The notes: generated by a model from the sequence alone, not told the origin. A stretch of DNA of 64,000 bases from Alistipes sp. (GCA_022767745.1 JALENN010000009.1:186001-250000), one strand, 5' to 3'. Numbered from the stretch's first letter, positions 54,811-62,968 are shown. Made by a program: numbers and translations.

Positions 54811-56373
54811 CTATTTGAACGAGTCGGGCAGGTCGTTCTCGTAGAGGATTACGTCACCCGGCGTGAGCACGCGCTGCAGGAACTCCGACGCCTCGGCGAA
54901 TGAAGCCATGCGGTGTATGCGCTCGGCGGGGAATCCGGCCTCCGTGAGGCCTTCGGTTATGGCGTCGCGGTTGGTGAGGTTCACCACCACGGCCACGTCG
55001 CACGCCTTGGCCATGTCGCGGCCGAACTGTCGGTTCAGCTCCGCCTGCCGTTCGCCCAGCTCGACGAAGCCGGGGGTGACGACAATGCGGCGGCCGCCTA
55101 TGTCGAGGGCGAAGTCGCGCAGCACCTCGAGAGCCATTCTCGCACCCGCCGGGTTCGAGTTGTAGGCGTCGTCGATGACGGTTATGCCGCCCGAGGCGCG
55201 GTTGATGCTCAGTCGGTGCTCGATCTGCTCGAGGCGGCGGATGGCGCGCTTCTGCAGCGTCTCCTCCACGCCCAGACGGTCGGCCACGGCTATCGCCGCC
55301 AGCAGGTTGAGTATGTTGCCGCGTCCGGCCAGCTGCGTGGCGTAGCCCGTGCGGGCGCCCTGGCGCGTTACGACCGAGAAGTCGGTGAACTTCGACGTGT
55401 AGTTTATGTCGGTGGCGCGGTAGTCGGCGGCGCTGTTGTGTACGGCGTAGGTGGTGATGCGACTGTCGTGCAGGATGTCGCTTGCGGCAATGGGCTCCGA
55501 GTCGATGTTGACGACGCCCATGCCATCCTCGGGCAGCGAGTCGAGCAGCTCGAACTTCGTGCGCCGGATATTCTCCACCGTGTGGAACGTCTCGAGGTGC
55601 ATCTCGCCCACGGCCGTGACTATGCCGATCGACGGGTGTACCAGATCGCATATCTCGCGTATGTCGCCCGGCTGCTTGGCGCCCATCTCGACGATGAAGA
55701 TGTCGTGGTAAGGCTTGAGCTGCTCACGCACTGTGCGCACGACACCCAACGTGGTGTTGTAGTTGCCCGGCGTCATCAGCACGTTGTACTTTTGCGAGAG
55801 TATGCGGTAGAGGTAGTTCTTCGTGGAGGTCTTGCCGAAGCTGCCCGTGACGCCTATGACGGTGAGGTGGGGCATCGAGGCCAGCATCTGCTGCGCCTCG
55901 CGGTAGTAGCGGTGGACGATGTACTTCTCGATGGGCTTGTTGATGAGGTCGGCGCCGAGCATCAGCACCGGCATGGCCAGCAGTCCGAGCACCACGGCCG
56001 GCATGAAGTGCGGGATGTAGAGCACCGACAGCACGATGGCCGCAACGGTAAGTATTCCCGCCGTGATGAAGAGCCGTATGACGCGCATGGTGTACTTGAG
56101 CGGCTTCTTGTACTTCACTTTCAGCTCCTGCCATGCCAGGTAGAGCATGAAGATTATGGCCAGGCCCGTGACGTTGTCGGTCAGTATCCAGCACGCTATG
56201 GCCAGCGCGGCGATCGTGGCGGCCCACTGCGGCTTGTAGGACTTGAAGAGCCAGCGGCGGTAGCGCGAGAAACGGTACGAGTTCTGCTGGTACATCATTA
56301 TGTCGTAGCGCAGCATGGCGAACCACAGTGTGGCGTAGGCTGCCAGAAATATCAGTACGAGGATTTTGTTCAT
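54811..56373 (-). CDS. MurF-like Mur ligase with N-terminal membrane helices
   Basis: A 520-residue protein. Its first 150 residues hold four or five hydrophobic helices (MNKILVLIFLAAYATLWFAM, AATIAALAIACWILT, LLGLAMPVLMLG-like). The Mur ligase core follows with P-loop VIGVTGSFGKTSTKN near residue 176 and IFIVEMGAKQPGDIREICDL near 230. VIDDAYNSNPAGARMALEVL near residue 405 matches the MurF C-terminal part. MurF joins D-Ala-D-Ala to the UDP-MurNAc-tripeptide. Since ddl follows directly, this is probably a membrane-anchored MurF paralogue, but a different cell-wall amino acid ligase is possible. Ordinary MurF lacks such an anchor. Confidence 0.85.
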   Translation of the reverse strand: MNKILVLIFLAAYATLWFAMLRYDIMMYQQNSYRFSRYRRWLFKSYKPQWAATIAALAIACWILTDNVTGLAIIFMLYLAWQELKVKYKKPLKYTMRVIRLFITAGILTVAAIVLSVLYIPHFMPAVVLGLLAMPVLMLGADLINKPIEKYIVHRYYREAQQMLASMPHLTVIGVTGSFGKTSTKNYLYRILSQKYNVLMTPGNYNTTLGVVRTVREQLKPYHDIFIVEMGAKQPGDIREICDLVHPSIGIVTAVGEMHLETFHTVENIRRTKFELLDSLPEDGMGVVNIDSEPIAASDILHDSRITTYAVHNSAADYRATDINYTSKFTDFSVVTRQGARTGYATQLAGRGNILNLLAAIAVADRLGVEETLQKRAIRRLEQIEHRLSINRASGGITVIDDAYNSNPAGARMALEVLRDFALDIGGRRIVVTPGFVELGERQAELNRQFGRDMAKACDVAVVVNLTNRDAITEGLTEAGFPAERIHRMASFAEASEFLQRVLTPGDVILYENDLPDSFK

Positions 56374-56410
56374 GGCTTGGTTTGTGTTAGTTCGTTACGG
56401 CATGCGTGTG

Positions 56411-57184
56411 TCATTTGTCGGCCGTGCCGACGAGAAAGCTCTCCGCCACGCGCAGGAAGAGTCCCGGGTCGTCTAGGAAAGAGAAGTGGCTGCCGCCCCT
56501 GACGGTGACGATGCCGGCGTCGGGGATGAGGCTCTCCATGCGCCGGGCGTCGGCCAGCGGTGTCGCGGTGTCGTGCTCGCCCCAGAAGAGCAGCGTCGGG
56601 GCCTTGATCAGCGGCATCACGTGGCAGAGGTCTTCGTTGACGCACTTCGACAGTATGGCACGCATCATGGGCGTGGCGTTGTTGTAGTCCGACGATCCCG
56701 TCTTGGCGCGGTAGCGGTCGATGATGCGCTGTGCGCGGTGGCGTCCGACGGCTATGGGAAGCACGCGCTTGGCCACCTTGTATGAGTACACCTTCCAGTA
56801 GTAGCGGGCCGAGCGGCGCGGCTTGACGCCGGCGGCGTCGACGAGCATCACCTTCTCCACCTCGTTGCGCGAGGCGTAGAGTATGGCGACGCGTCCGCCG
56901 AAGGAGTGGCCCACGAGTATCGGGCGTTCGATGCCGTTCTCGCGTGCGAATGCCTCCACCGAGCGGGTGTACTGTTCGACGCCCCACACCTCGCGCGGCT
57001 CCTCGCTACGGCCGAAGCCCGCGAAGTCGAACGTGTATACGCGGAAGTGTTCGACAAAGAACGCGCGCACGCTGTCGAAAATCTTGCCGTCGCACCCCCA
57101 TCCGTGCAGCAGCATGAGCGGGCGTCCCTCGCCCTCCTCGGTGCAGTGGAGGCGTATGCCTTCGTATGTATAGTCTCTGTCCAT
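56411..57184 (-). CDS. Alpha/beta-fold hydrolase
   Basis: A 257-residue protein. The oxyanion region LLHGWGCDGKIFDSV is near residue 28. The nucleophile elbow VGHSFGGRVAI is near residue 91 (Ser), the Asp is in LLFWGEHDTATPL near residue 205, and His in GGSHFSFLDDP near 233. This is a typical cytosolic esterase/lipase-type hydrolase; the substrate is unknown. It starts the group hydrolase-MurF-like-Ddl, with 37 bases to the next gene. TACATTTG on minus (57204-57197) is its likely -7 element, giving a leader of only a few bases. Confidence 0.88.
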   Translation of the reverse strand: MDRDYTYEGIRLHCTEEGEGRPLMLLHGWGCDGKIFDSVRAFFVEHFRVYTFDFAGFGRSEEPREVWGVEQYTRSVEAFARENGIERPILVGHSFGGRVAILYASRNEVEKVMLVDAAGVKPRRSARYYWKVYSYKVAKRVLPIAVGRHRAQRIIDRYRAKTGSSDYNNATPMMRAILSKCVNEDLCHVMPLIKAPTLLFWGEHDTATPLADARRMESLIPDAGIVTVRGGSHFSFLDDPGLFLRVAESFLVGTADK

Positions 57185-57277
57185 GGTTTCTGAAGGCAAA
57201 TGTACATATTTTTTCGCATATGCGTTCGATGCCCGGCCCCATTTGCTCCGTGCCGGGGAAAATATCGCGCTGCGGCA

Positions 57278-57311
57278 CAAAAAACGGTCCGTCCCGAGGG
57301 GGCGGACCGTC
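57278..57311 (-). terminator. Intrinsic terminator of the Phe/Tyr operon
   Basis: On the minus strand ACGGTCCGCC...GGACGGACCGT is followed by TTTTTTG, 20 bases after the last gene's stop. Confidence 0.9.
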
Positions 57312-57330
57312 TGTAAGGCTGTGGGATATT

Positions 57331-58407
57331 CTACTTCTGTTTGTTCATCACCTCGTTCTGACGGCTGATGCTTTCGATATGGATTGCTTCGAGCACCGTA
57401 CGCACGAACTCCTCGCTCAAGCCCATACCACGCGTGAGCGAGAGCATTCGGCGGCAGATATCCTCCCAACGGTTGCTCTGCAGGATGGCCACGTTGTTGG
57501 CCTTCTTGATGCGGCCGATCTTCTCGCTGGTCTTCATGCGCTGGCTCAGCAGTTCGAACAACTCGGCGTCGATCTGGTCGATCTGCTGGCGGCAGAGGTT
57601 CAGCTCGCTCGTGTATTCGGGGTCGGTGGCAGTCTTGGCACGCCACATCACGTTGTCGATCATCGTAATGCAGTCCTGCGGCGTAAGCTGCTGCGAGGCG
57701 TCGCTCCAGGCCTTGTCGGGATCGATGTGGCTCTCGATGATCAGTCCGTCGTAGCAGAGGTCGGCCGCCTGCTGCGATATGCCGTAGAGCAGGGGGCGGC
57801 AGCCGCAGATGTGCGACGGGTCGCATATCATCATCATGTCGGGATAACGGCTGCGCATCTCGAATATCATGTGCCACATGGGCGGGTTGCGGTACTTGCT
57901 GCGGCCGAAGTACGAGAAACCGCGGTGTATGAGTCCGATGTTCTCGACGGGGACACCCTCCTTGACCAGACGGCTCACGGCGCCGGCCCAGAGGTTGATG
58001 TCGGGAACCATCGGGTTCTTGATCAGCACGGTAACGTCCGTGTTTCCGTGCAGGCTCTCGGCGATCTCCTGTACGGCGAAGGGCGATACGGTGGTGCGGG
58101 CTCCGATCCACAGTATGTCGACCCCGTGGCGCAGGGCGCACTCCACATGAGCGCGGTTGGCCACCTCGACGGCGATGGGCAGGCCCGTTTCGGCCTTCAC
58201 CTCGTTGAGCCATTCGAGGCCCGGCTCGCCGATGCCCTCGAAGGTGCCGGGCAGCGTGCGTGGTTTCCACACGCCGGCGCGGATTACATCAACACGTCCC
58301 GAGCGGGCCAGTTGCATGGCCGTCTCGACAGTCTGCTCGCGGGTCTCGGCGCTGCACGGGCCCGCTATGATGAGGGGCCGCTTGGCCCCGAGTACGAATT
58401 TTCCCAT
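57331..58407 (-). CDS. Bifunctional DAHP synthase / chorismate mutase
   Basis: The 358-residue protein has two parts. Residues 1-260 are a KDO8P-type (type I-beta) DAHP synthase: GPCSAETREQTVETAMQLAR, RAGVWKPRTLPGTFEGIG, and CDPSHICG near residue 193. Residues about 268-358 form an AroQ-type all-helical chorismate mutase (LCRQQIDQIDAELFELLSQR, MKTSEKIGRIKKANN). The first condenses PEP with erythrose-4-phosphate; the second turns chorismate into prephenate, so the entry and branch steps are joined. The fused mutase often serves as the feedback sensor. It is the last gene of the operon. Confidence 0.95.
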   Translation of the reverse strand: MGKFVLGAKRPLIIAGPCSAETREQTVETAMQLARSGRVDVIRAGVWKPRTLPGTFEGIGEPGLEWLNEVKAETGLPIAVEVANRAHVECALRHGVDILWIGARTTVSPFAVQEIAESLHGNTDVTVLIKNPMVPDINLWAGAVSRLVKEGVPVENIGLIHRGFSYFGRSKYRNPPMWHMIFEMRSRYPDMMMICDPSHICGCRPLLYGISQQAADLCYDGLIIESHIDPDKAWSDASQQLTPQDCITMIDNVMWRAKTATDPEYTSELNLCRQQIDQIDAELFELLSQRMKTSEKIGRIKKANNVAILQSNRWEDICRRMLSLTRGMGLSEEFVRTVLEAIHIESISRQNEVMNKQK

Positions 58408-58428
58408 TTGAATGCGTTTTGCTGTGGG

Positions 58429-59271
58429 TTATTCCAGTATGTCCCTTATCTTGTTTGCCCGGTGCATCGACTCGAGAAGCCCCTCGCGGTCGTCGCGCTC
58501 GATCATGCGCCGCAGTATCTGCAGCTGGTGTATGTGCTCGCGCAACACGTCCAGCAGGTTGTACTTGTTGCCCAGGAATATCGGGGCCCACGTCTGCGGC
58601 AGGCTCTTGGCCAGACGTACGGTGCTTTCGAAACCGCCGCCCGCAAGATCGAATATGTGCTCCTCCTCGCGCTCCTTCTCCAGCACCGTAAGGGCCAGTG
58701 CGAAGGAGGTGATGTGCGATATGTGCGACACGTAGGCGCAGTGCATGTCCTGCTCTTCGGCCGACATGTAGCGCACGGGCATACCCAACGTGCGATAGAT
58801 CGTCTCCACCGTAGCGGCGGCATCGTCATCCGAGCGTTCGCGCTCGCATATTACCACGGTGCGGCCTGTGAATCCGCCGTGCACGGCGGCGTCGGGACCG
58901 CTGTTCTCGGTACCCCACATGGGGTGAGTGGCAACCAGGCGCCCGCGGTTGGGGTGCATCATGGTCATCTCGCACAGCTCCTGCTTGATGGAGCCCATGT
59001 CCATGAGTATCTGGTCGTGGCGTATGCGGTTGAGGATCTTGGTGGCCATCGCGGGGATGGTGTCCACGGGTGTGGCCAGCACGATCAGGTCGCTCTGCTC
59101 GAGAGCCTTCTCCATGTCGACGATCTCGTCGACCAGTCCGAGCTCAAGGGCCCTCCGAGCGCCCGTTTCCGAGCGCTCGATGCCCATGACATATTCGCTC
59201 AGCCCCTTGTCGCGAAGGCTCAGGGCGAACGATCCTCCGATAAGGCCCAGGCCTATGACGGTGGTCTTCAT
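58429..59271 (-). CDS. tyrA: Prephenate dehydrogenase
   Basis: A 280-residue NAD-dependent enzyme. Rossmann motif VIGLGLIGGSFALSLRDKGL opens it. DMGSIKQELCE is near residue 92, THPMWGTENSGPDAA near residue 115 contains the active-site His, and SHISHITSFALAL near residue 188 the conserved His cluster. It oxidatively decarboxylates prephenate to 4-hydroxyphenylpyruvate for tyrosine. No ACT domain is present. Only 13 bases separate it from the aminotransferase upstream and 21 from the DAHP synthase downstream. Confidence 0.95.
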   Translation of the reverse strand: MKTTVIGLGLIGGSFALSLRDKGLSEYVMGIERSETGARRALELGLVDEIVDMEKALEQSDLIVLATPVDTIPAMATKILNRIRHDQILMDMGSIKQELCEMTMMHPNRGRLVATHPMWGTENSGPDAAVHGGFTGRTVVICERERSDDDAAATVETIYRTLGMPVRYMSAEEQDMHCAYVSHISHITSFALALTVLEKEREEEHIFDLAGGGFESTVRLAKSLPQTWAPIFLGNKYNLLDVLREHIHQLQILRRMIERDDREGLLESMHRANKIRDILE

Positions 59272-59284
59272 CTCCGGCGCGGGT

Positions 59285-60463
59285 TTATCGCTTCAGGCGC
59301 GTCTTTACGCGCTGTGCGGCCTCGGCCAGACGCTCCTCGGGCATACACAGCGATATGCGGATGAAGTTGTTGCCCTCGCTGCCGAAGATGCCGCCCGGCG
59401 TTGCGAAGACGTCGCACTCGTCGAGCACCTTGTCCGAGAATGCGAAGCAGTCGCCCTTGAACCACTCGGGGATCTGTGCCCAGATGAAGAGGCCGGCCTG
59501 GCCCTTCTTGTAGGTACATCCCAGTGCATCGAGCAGCTCGTAACCCTTGGCCTCGCGGGCGTAGTAGGTGTTGTTGAGCTCGGTGAACCACTCCTCGCCC
59601 AGCGAGAGAGCCTCGGCGGCAGCGGCCTGTACGGGGAAGAACATACCCGAGTCCATGTTGCTCTTGAAGCGCAGGATGTCGCTCAGCCACTCGGCGCGGC
59701 CCACAACGACGCCCACACGCCAGCCGGCCATGCTGTGACCCTTGCTGGTAGAGTTCATCTCGATGGCTACGTCCCATGCGCCGGGGATCGAGAGGATGCT
59801 CAGGCGAAGGTTGTTGCGCACGAAGCTGTAGGGGTTGTCGTGTACGAGCAGGATGTTGTGGCGGCCTGCGAAGTCAACCAGCTTCTCGAAGAGCTCCTTG
59901 GTGGGGTGCGTACCCGTCGGCATGTTGGGGTAGTTGACGAACATGAGCTTTACGCGGCTCAGGTCCTGCTTCTCCATCTCCTCGAAGTCGGGGTAGAAGC
60001 CGTTCTCGGCCTTGAGCTTGTACTCTAGAACCTCACCGCCCGAGAGCGTAACGGCGGCACGGTAGGTGGGGTAACCCGGGTTGGGCACCAGTACCTGGTC
60101 GCCGGCGTCGAGGAATGCCATGCAGATGTGCATGATGCCCTCCTTCGATCCCAGCAGGGGCAGAACCTCGTTCTTGGGGTTGAGCTTCACGCCATACCAC
60201 TTCTCGTACCAGTCGGCATATGCCTGGCGCAGCAGGTCGCTGCCGTTGTAGGGCTGGTAGGCGTGTACGTCGGGGCGCTGTGCCTCCTTGCCCAGACGGT
60301 CGATGACGCTCTTGTGGGGCGGCATGTCGGGGCTTCCGATACCGAGGCTTATGATGTCGCGGCCGGCCTTGCGCAGCTCGGCTATTTCACGGTTTTTCTT
60401 CGAGAAGTAGTACTCCTTGATGCAATCCATTCTGTGCGAGGGAGCGATTTCAACCTTTGCCAT
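59285..60463 (-). CDS. Class I aminotransferase of the Phe/Tyr operon
   Basis: A 392-residue PLP enzyme of fold type I. ISLGIGSPDMPPHKSVIDRL opens it, LLGSKEGIMHICMAFLDAGD is near residue 108 and FVNYPNMPTGTHPTKELFEK near 175. The PLP lysine is in MNSTSKGHSMAGWRVG near residue 235. It resembles the LL-diaminopimelate/aspartate branch. Its place between pheA and tyrA makes the last transamination to Phe and Tyr its most likely task. Confidence 0.92.
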   Translation of the reverse strand: MAKVEIAPSHRMDCIKEYYFSKKNREIAELRKAGRDIISLGIGSPDMPPHKSVIDRLGKEAQRPDVHAYQPYNGSDLLRQAYADWYEKWYGVKLNPKNEVLPLLGSKEGIMHICMAFLDAGDQVLVPNPGYPTYRAAVTLSGGEVLEYKLKAENGFYPDFEEMEKQDLSRVKLMFVNYPNMPTGTHPTKELFEKLVDFAGRHNILLVHDNPYSFVRNNLRLSILSIPGAWDVAIEMNSTSKGHSMAGWRVGVVVGRAEWLSDILRFKSNMDSGMFFPVQAAAAEALSLGEEWFTELNNTYYAREAKGYELLDALGCTYKKGQAGLFIWAQIPEWFKGDCFAFSDKVLDECDVFATPGGIFGSEGNNFIRISLCMPEERLAEAAQRVKTRLKR

Positions 60464-60517
60464 AATTTTCAGTTTTTAGAGTTAATATTTCGTTTGAACT
60501 TTCGCTTTTGTGGGTTG

Positions 60518-61327
60518 TTATTTACCGCTGTGGTAGACACCGTAGACATGCACCTCCTCGGTGGCAAGCTGCAGGCGGTTGAGGTTCGTTATGTAGTCGT
60601 CAAGACACCTGAACTCGAGGTCGATGTGGAAGAGGTAGTGCCACGGCTCGCTCGGGATGGGGTACGACTGCAGCTTCGAGAGGTTTATGCCGTCGAGCTG
60701 GCTCAGCGCGCGCAGCAGCGATCCCTCGCGGTGGTCGGTCTTGAAGTAGAGCGACGCCTTGTTGGCCTGCGGGTCGATGTTGTGGTCGTGGCGCTTGAGG
60801 ATCATGAAGCGCGTGTAGTTGCTCTTTATGGTGTTTATCTCGGGGGCGAGTATCTGCAGCCCGAACATCTCGGCGGCCAGCTCGCTGGCTATGGCGGCGG
60901 TGTGCCGCAGCCCCTTTTCGGCTATATGTCGGGCGCTGAGGGCGGTGTCCTCGCTCTCGATGAGCTTCCACGGATGCTGGTCGAGGTACTCGACGCACTG
61001 CAGCAGGGCCATGGGGTGCGACTCCACCTCGTGTATGTCGTCGAGCGTGACGCCGGGCAGCGCCATCAGGTTCTGCATGACGGGCAGGTAGACCTCGCCC
61101 GCCACCTGCAGGTTGGCGTCCTGCAGGATGCTGTAGTTGGCGATGATCGAGCCGGCGATCGAGTTCTCTATCGCCATGACGCCCTTGTCGGCTTCGCCGC
61201 TCTTGACGGCGGCGGCCACGCCGCGGAAGGTGTCCTTAGGCAGGATCTCTATGTCGCGGCCGAAGTATTTGTTGGCCGCGATCTGGTGGAAGCACCCTTC
61301 GTATCCCTGTATGGCTACTCTCAACAT
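60518..61327 (-). CDS. pheA: Prephenate dehydratase
   Basis: From ATG 61327 the protein has 269 residues; upstream in-frame codons lie in the attenuator hairpin region and are not counted. RVAIQGYEGCFHQIAANKYF opens the PDT domain. Catalytic Thr-Arg-Phe is in SNYTRFMILKR near residue 170. The C-terminal 75 residues are an ACT domain. The Phe-binding motifs are altered: GALV reads GSLL and ESRP reads QSYP (KLQSYPIPSEPWHY). It turns prephenate into phenylpyruvate. It is the first structural gene behind the leader peptide and attenuator. Confidence 0.95.
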   Translation of the reverse strand: MLRVAIQGYEGCFHQIAANKYFGRDIEILPKDTFRGVAAAVKSGEADKGVMAIENSIAGSIIANYSILQDANLQVAGEVYLPVMQNLMALPGVTLDDIHEVESHPMALLQCVEYLDQHPWKLIESEDTALSARHIAEKGLRHTAAIASELAAEMFGLQILAPEINTIKSNYTRFMILKRHDHNIDPQANKASLYFKTDHREGSLLRALSQLDGINLSKLQSYPIPSEPWHYLFHIDLEFRCLDDYITNLNRLQLATEEVHVYGVYHSGK

Positions 61328-61338
61328 AGCGCTGTCGG

Positions 61339-61392
61339 TTAAAAAAAATCCTGACCTTGTTCGCACAGGTCAGGATCAATATCATCGTTCAT
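61339..61392 (-). CDS. Second mini-ORF overlapping the attenuator hairpin (doubtful)
   Basis: ATG (61392-61390) opens 17 codons (MNDDIDPDLCEQGQDFF) ending TAA at 61341-61339, inside the U-run. AGAGGAG sits 6-8 bases upstream, looking like a Shine-Dalgarno, which is rare in this phylum. The last two Phe codons are simply the U-run. Translation here would disrupt the terminator stem. It may be chance. Confidence 0.25.
   Translation of the reverse strand: MNDDIDPDLCEQGQDFF
61341..61376 (-). terminator. Attenuator: intrinsic terminator between leader peptide and pheA
   Basis: On the minus strand ATCCTGACCT (61376-61367), a 9-base loop and AGGTCAGGAT (61357-61348) form a perfect 10-bp stem followed directly by eight U (61348-61341). 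It stands only 13 bases before the pheA ATG and after the leader peptide gene. It would end transcription before the operon unless prevented. Confidence 0.9.
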
Positions 61393-61425
61393 AAACTCCT
61401 CTTTTTAGCACGCGACGTCCTGACC
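61368..61425 (-). promoter_or_regulatory. Proposed antiterminator pairing for pheA attenuation
   Basis: GGTCAGGA in codons 16-18 of the leader peptide (61425-61418) is an exact copy of the 3' arm of the terminator. It can pair with TCCTGACC of the 5' arm (61375-61368), excluding the terminator. A ribosome waiting at the upstream Phe/Tyr codons leaves this copy free, while one reaching the leader stop covers it. Confidence 0.75.
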
Positions 61426-61470
61426 GTTCACACGGTAGTGGTAAAATCGCTTATAAAAGAAAGAATTCAT
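61405..61470 (-). CDS. Phe/Tyr-rich attenuator leader peptide
   Basis: ATG 61470 opens 21 codons ending TAA (61407-61405). The start reads MNSFFYKRFYHYR: three Phe and three Tyr within residues 4-12, followed by VNGQDVAC. The products of the operon behind it are Phe and Tyr, so codon content fits a sensor of both charged tRNAs. It begins about 37 bases after the predicted transcription start and ends 29 bases before the terminator stem. A longer in-frame open frame reaches 61632 but crosses the promoter. Confidence 0.85.
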   Translation of the reverse strand: MNSFFYKRFYHYRVNGQDVAC

Positions 61471-61512
61471 ATCCGTAAAGTATCTTGTTTTTGTGGAACC
61501 TTTATTCGATTG

Positions 61513-61543
61513 CAAATATATTGCAATTCGTCGAGAAATCAAA
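61513..61543 (-). promoter_or_regulatory. Promoter of the leader-pheA operon
   Basis: On the minus strand TTTG (61543-61540) precedes TATATTTG (61520-61513) by exactly 19 bases, a near-perfect consensus. Transcription should start near 61507, upstream of the leader peptide. Confidence 0.85.
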
Positions 61544-61570
61544 ATTTCCGGCGCATAATTATGCGGGTAT

Positions 61571-62224
61571 TTACTTAATATATTTAATAACGTTCCGGTT
61601 GCGGGGCTTGGCTTCGGGCTGTTCGTCGGCATAGCCCATGCCTATACACAGCAGCAGTTCATAGCCTTGGCTCAGTTCGAGCGACTCGAGGAAGGGTTTT
61701 CCCTGTGCTGTCGCGAAGAATCCGAGCGGGCCCATCATGCAGACCGATCCTATGCCGAGCGACTGTGCCGCGGTGACCATGTTGCCGGCCATTAGGCCGC
61801 AGTCGACCTGTGTGCAGTGCCCCGGCTTGTGGGCTATGAATACCACGGTGGGGGCGTTGCGGAACATGTTGACGAACTTGGGGTCGGCCACCGACTTCTC
61901 GGCCGGGGTGCCGGCCACGGTCTGCTTGTAGGCCGCGGTGGCGTTGTCGAGCCACTCCTTCGAGTCGACCACGCGCACCTCCCACTGCTGGGCGTTCATG
62001 CCGTTGGGGGCATTTATGCCGCACTCGAGTATCTTGTCCAGCACCTCGTGCGGCACGGGGTCGGGCTTGTAGGCACGGATGCTGCGGCGCGCCATGATTG
62101 TCTCTATAACCTGGTTCTGCTGCGGGGCTGTTGCTGCGGCGGCGTTGCCGTCTGCGCCCTGCGGTGACTGGCACCCGGCGGCGGCAAGGGCCGTCAGGGC
62201 CGTAATAACAAGAAGTCTTTTCAT
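61571..62224 (-). CDS. Nitroreductase-family lipoprotein
   Basis: From ATG 62224 the protein has 217 residues. It starts with a lipoprotein signal MKRLLVITALTALAAAGC (acceptor Cys 18), unusual for the mostly cytosolic nitroreductases. TIMARRSIRAYKPDPVPHEV near residue 43 is the FMN-binding start. INAPNGMNAQQWEVRVV and the C-terminal GMGYADEQPEAKPR are family features. It would reduce nitro compounds or quinones with FMN at the membrane. Upstream open codons (to 63229) cover other genes and are not part of it. It ends just before the pheA leader promoter. Confidence 0.9.
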   Translation of the reverse strand: MKRLLVITALTALAAAGCQSPQGADGNAAAATAPQQNQVIETIMARRSIRAYKPDPVPHEVLDKILECGINAPNGMNAQQWEVRVVDSKEWLDNATAAYKQTVAGTPAEKSVADPKFVNMFRNAPTVVFIAHKPGHCTQVDCGLMAGNMVTAAQSLGIGSVCMMGPLGFFATAQGKPFLESLELSQGYELLLCIGMGYADEQPEAKPRNRNVIKYIK

Positions 62225-62355
62225 AATCGTTGGGGTATTGTTTGCCTTGGGCCCCGTCGGTGGGGCCTGCATACAAAGATAGCGATCGCGGCGGAGAATG
62301 TCAAGCGGGCGGCGCTCTTTTGGTGTGTGCGGTGCGGCGTAGGAATGGCCGTGGG

Positions 62356-62964
62356 TTAAAGCTCGTGCATGCCGACTATGCCGTTCATGACGGCATATAC
62401 GGTGAGTCGCCCGATGGATTTGGTGCCGAGTTTTTCGGCTATGTTGCGGCGGTGGAATATGACCGTTGCGGTCGATATGTTGAGCATGTCGGCTATCTCC
62501 TTGTTGATGTAGCCCTTTACGATAAGCGCCAGCACATCCTTCTCGCGCTGCGAGAGCAGGTCGGCGTAGTCGGGCGTGGGGCGCGGTTCCATGCCGTGGG
62601 CGGCGTGTGCCGCGCCCTGCATGGCGAGGAAACACTTCAGCATCTCGCGCTCGGGCTGGCGTATGTCGACGGTGTGGAACTCGGCGGGTACCTCGGCTGG
62701 GGCGGCACCCTCGGTGAGGACGATGCAGCGGCGGTGCTGCGGGGCGAAGAAGGGCAGGTTCTCGACCAGCACCTCGGCCGCCACGAAGTAGTGTATGGCC
62801 TGGCAGGCCTCGTCGTCGAGGAACTCCTGCATGGAGTTGTAGGTGGCCGTCTCGACCGAGCGGAAGGCCCCGATGAAGGGGGCGATGTCGGTGATGATGG
62901 TACGCATGGCCAGGCAACACAGCGAATTGGGGTGTATGACCGCTATTTTGGGCTTCAGTTCCAT
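62356..62964 (-). CDS. LuxR-type HTH regulator
   Basis: A 202-residue protein. The N-terminal 130 residues are loosely receiver-like (KPKIAVIHPNSLCCLAMRTI, EVLVENLPFF, CIVLTEGAAP), but I cannot see the full set of phospho-acceptor Asp residues. The C-terminal LuxR HTH (LLSQREKDVLALIVKGYINK, EIADMLNISTATVIFHRRNI, about residues 135-185) is complete. It resembles regulators that respond to redox or iron stress in Bacteroidetes. It is divergent from the TonB-dependent receptor gene, a plausible target. Confidence 0.87.
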   Translation of the reverse strand: MELKPKIAVIHPNSLCCLAMRTIITDIAPFIGAFRSVETATYNSMQEFLDDEACQAIHYFVAAEVLVENLPFFAPQHRRCIVLTEGAAPAEVPAEFHTVDIRQPEREMLKCFLAMQGAAHAAHGMEPRPTPDYADLLSQREKDVLALIVKGYINKEIADMLNISTATVIFHRRNIAEKLGTKSIGRLTVYAVMNGIVGMHEL

Positions 62965-62968
62965 ATTG

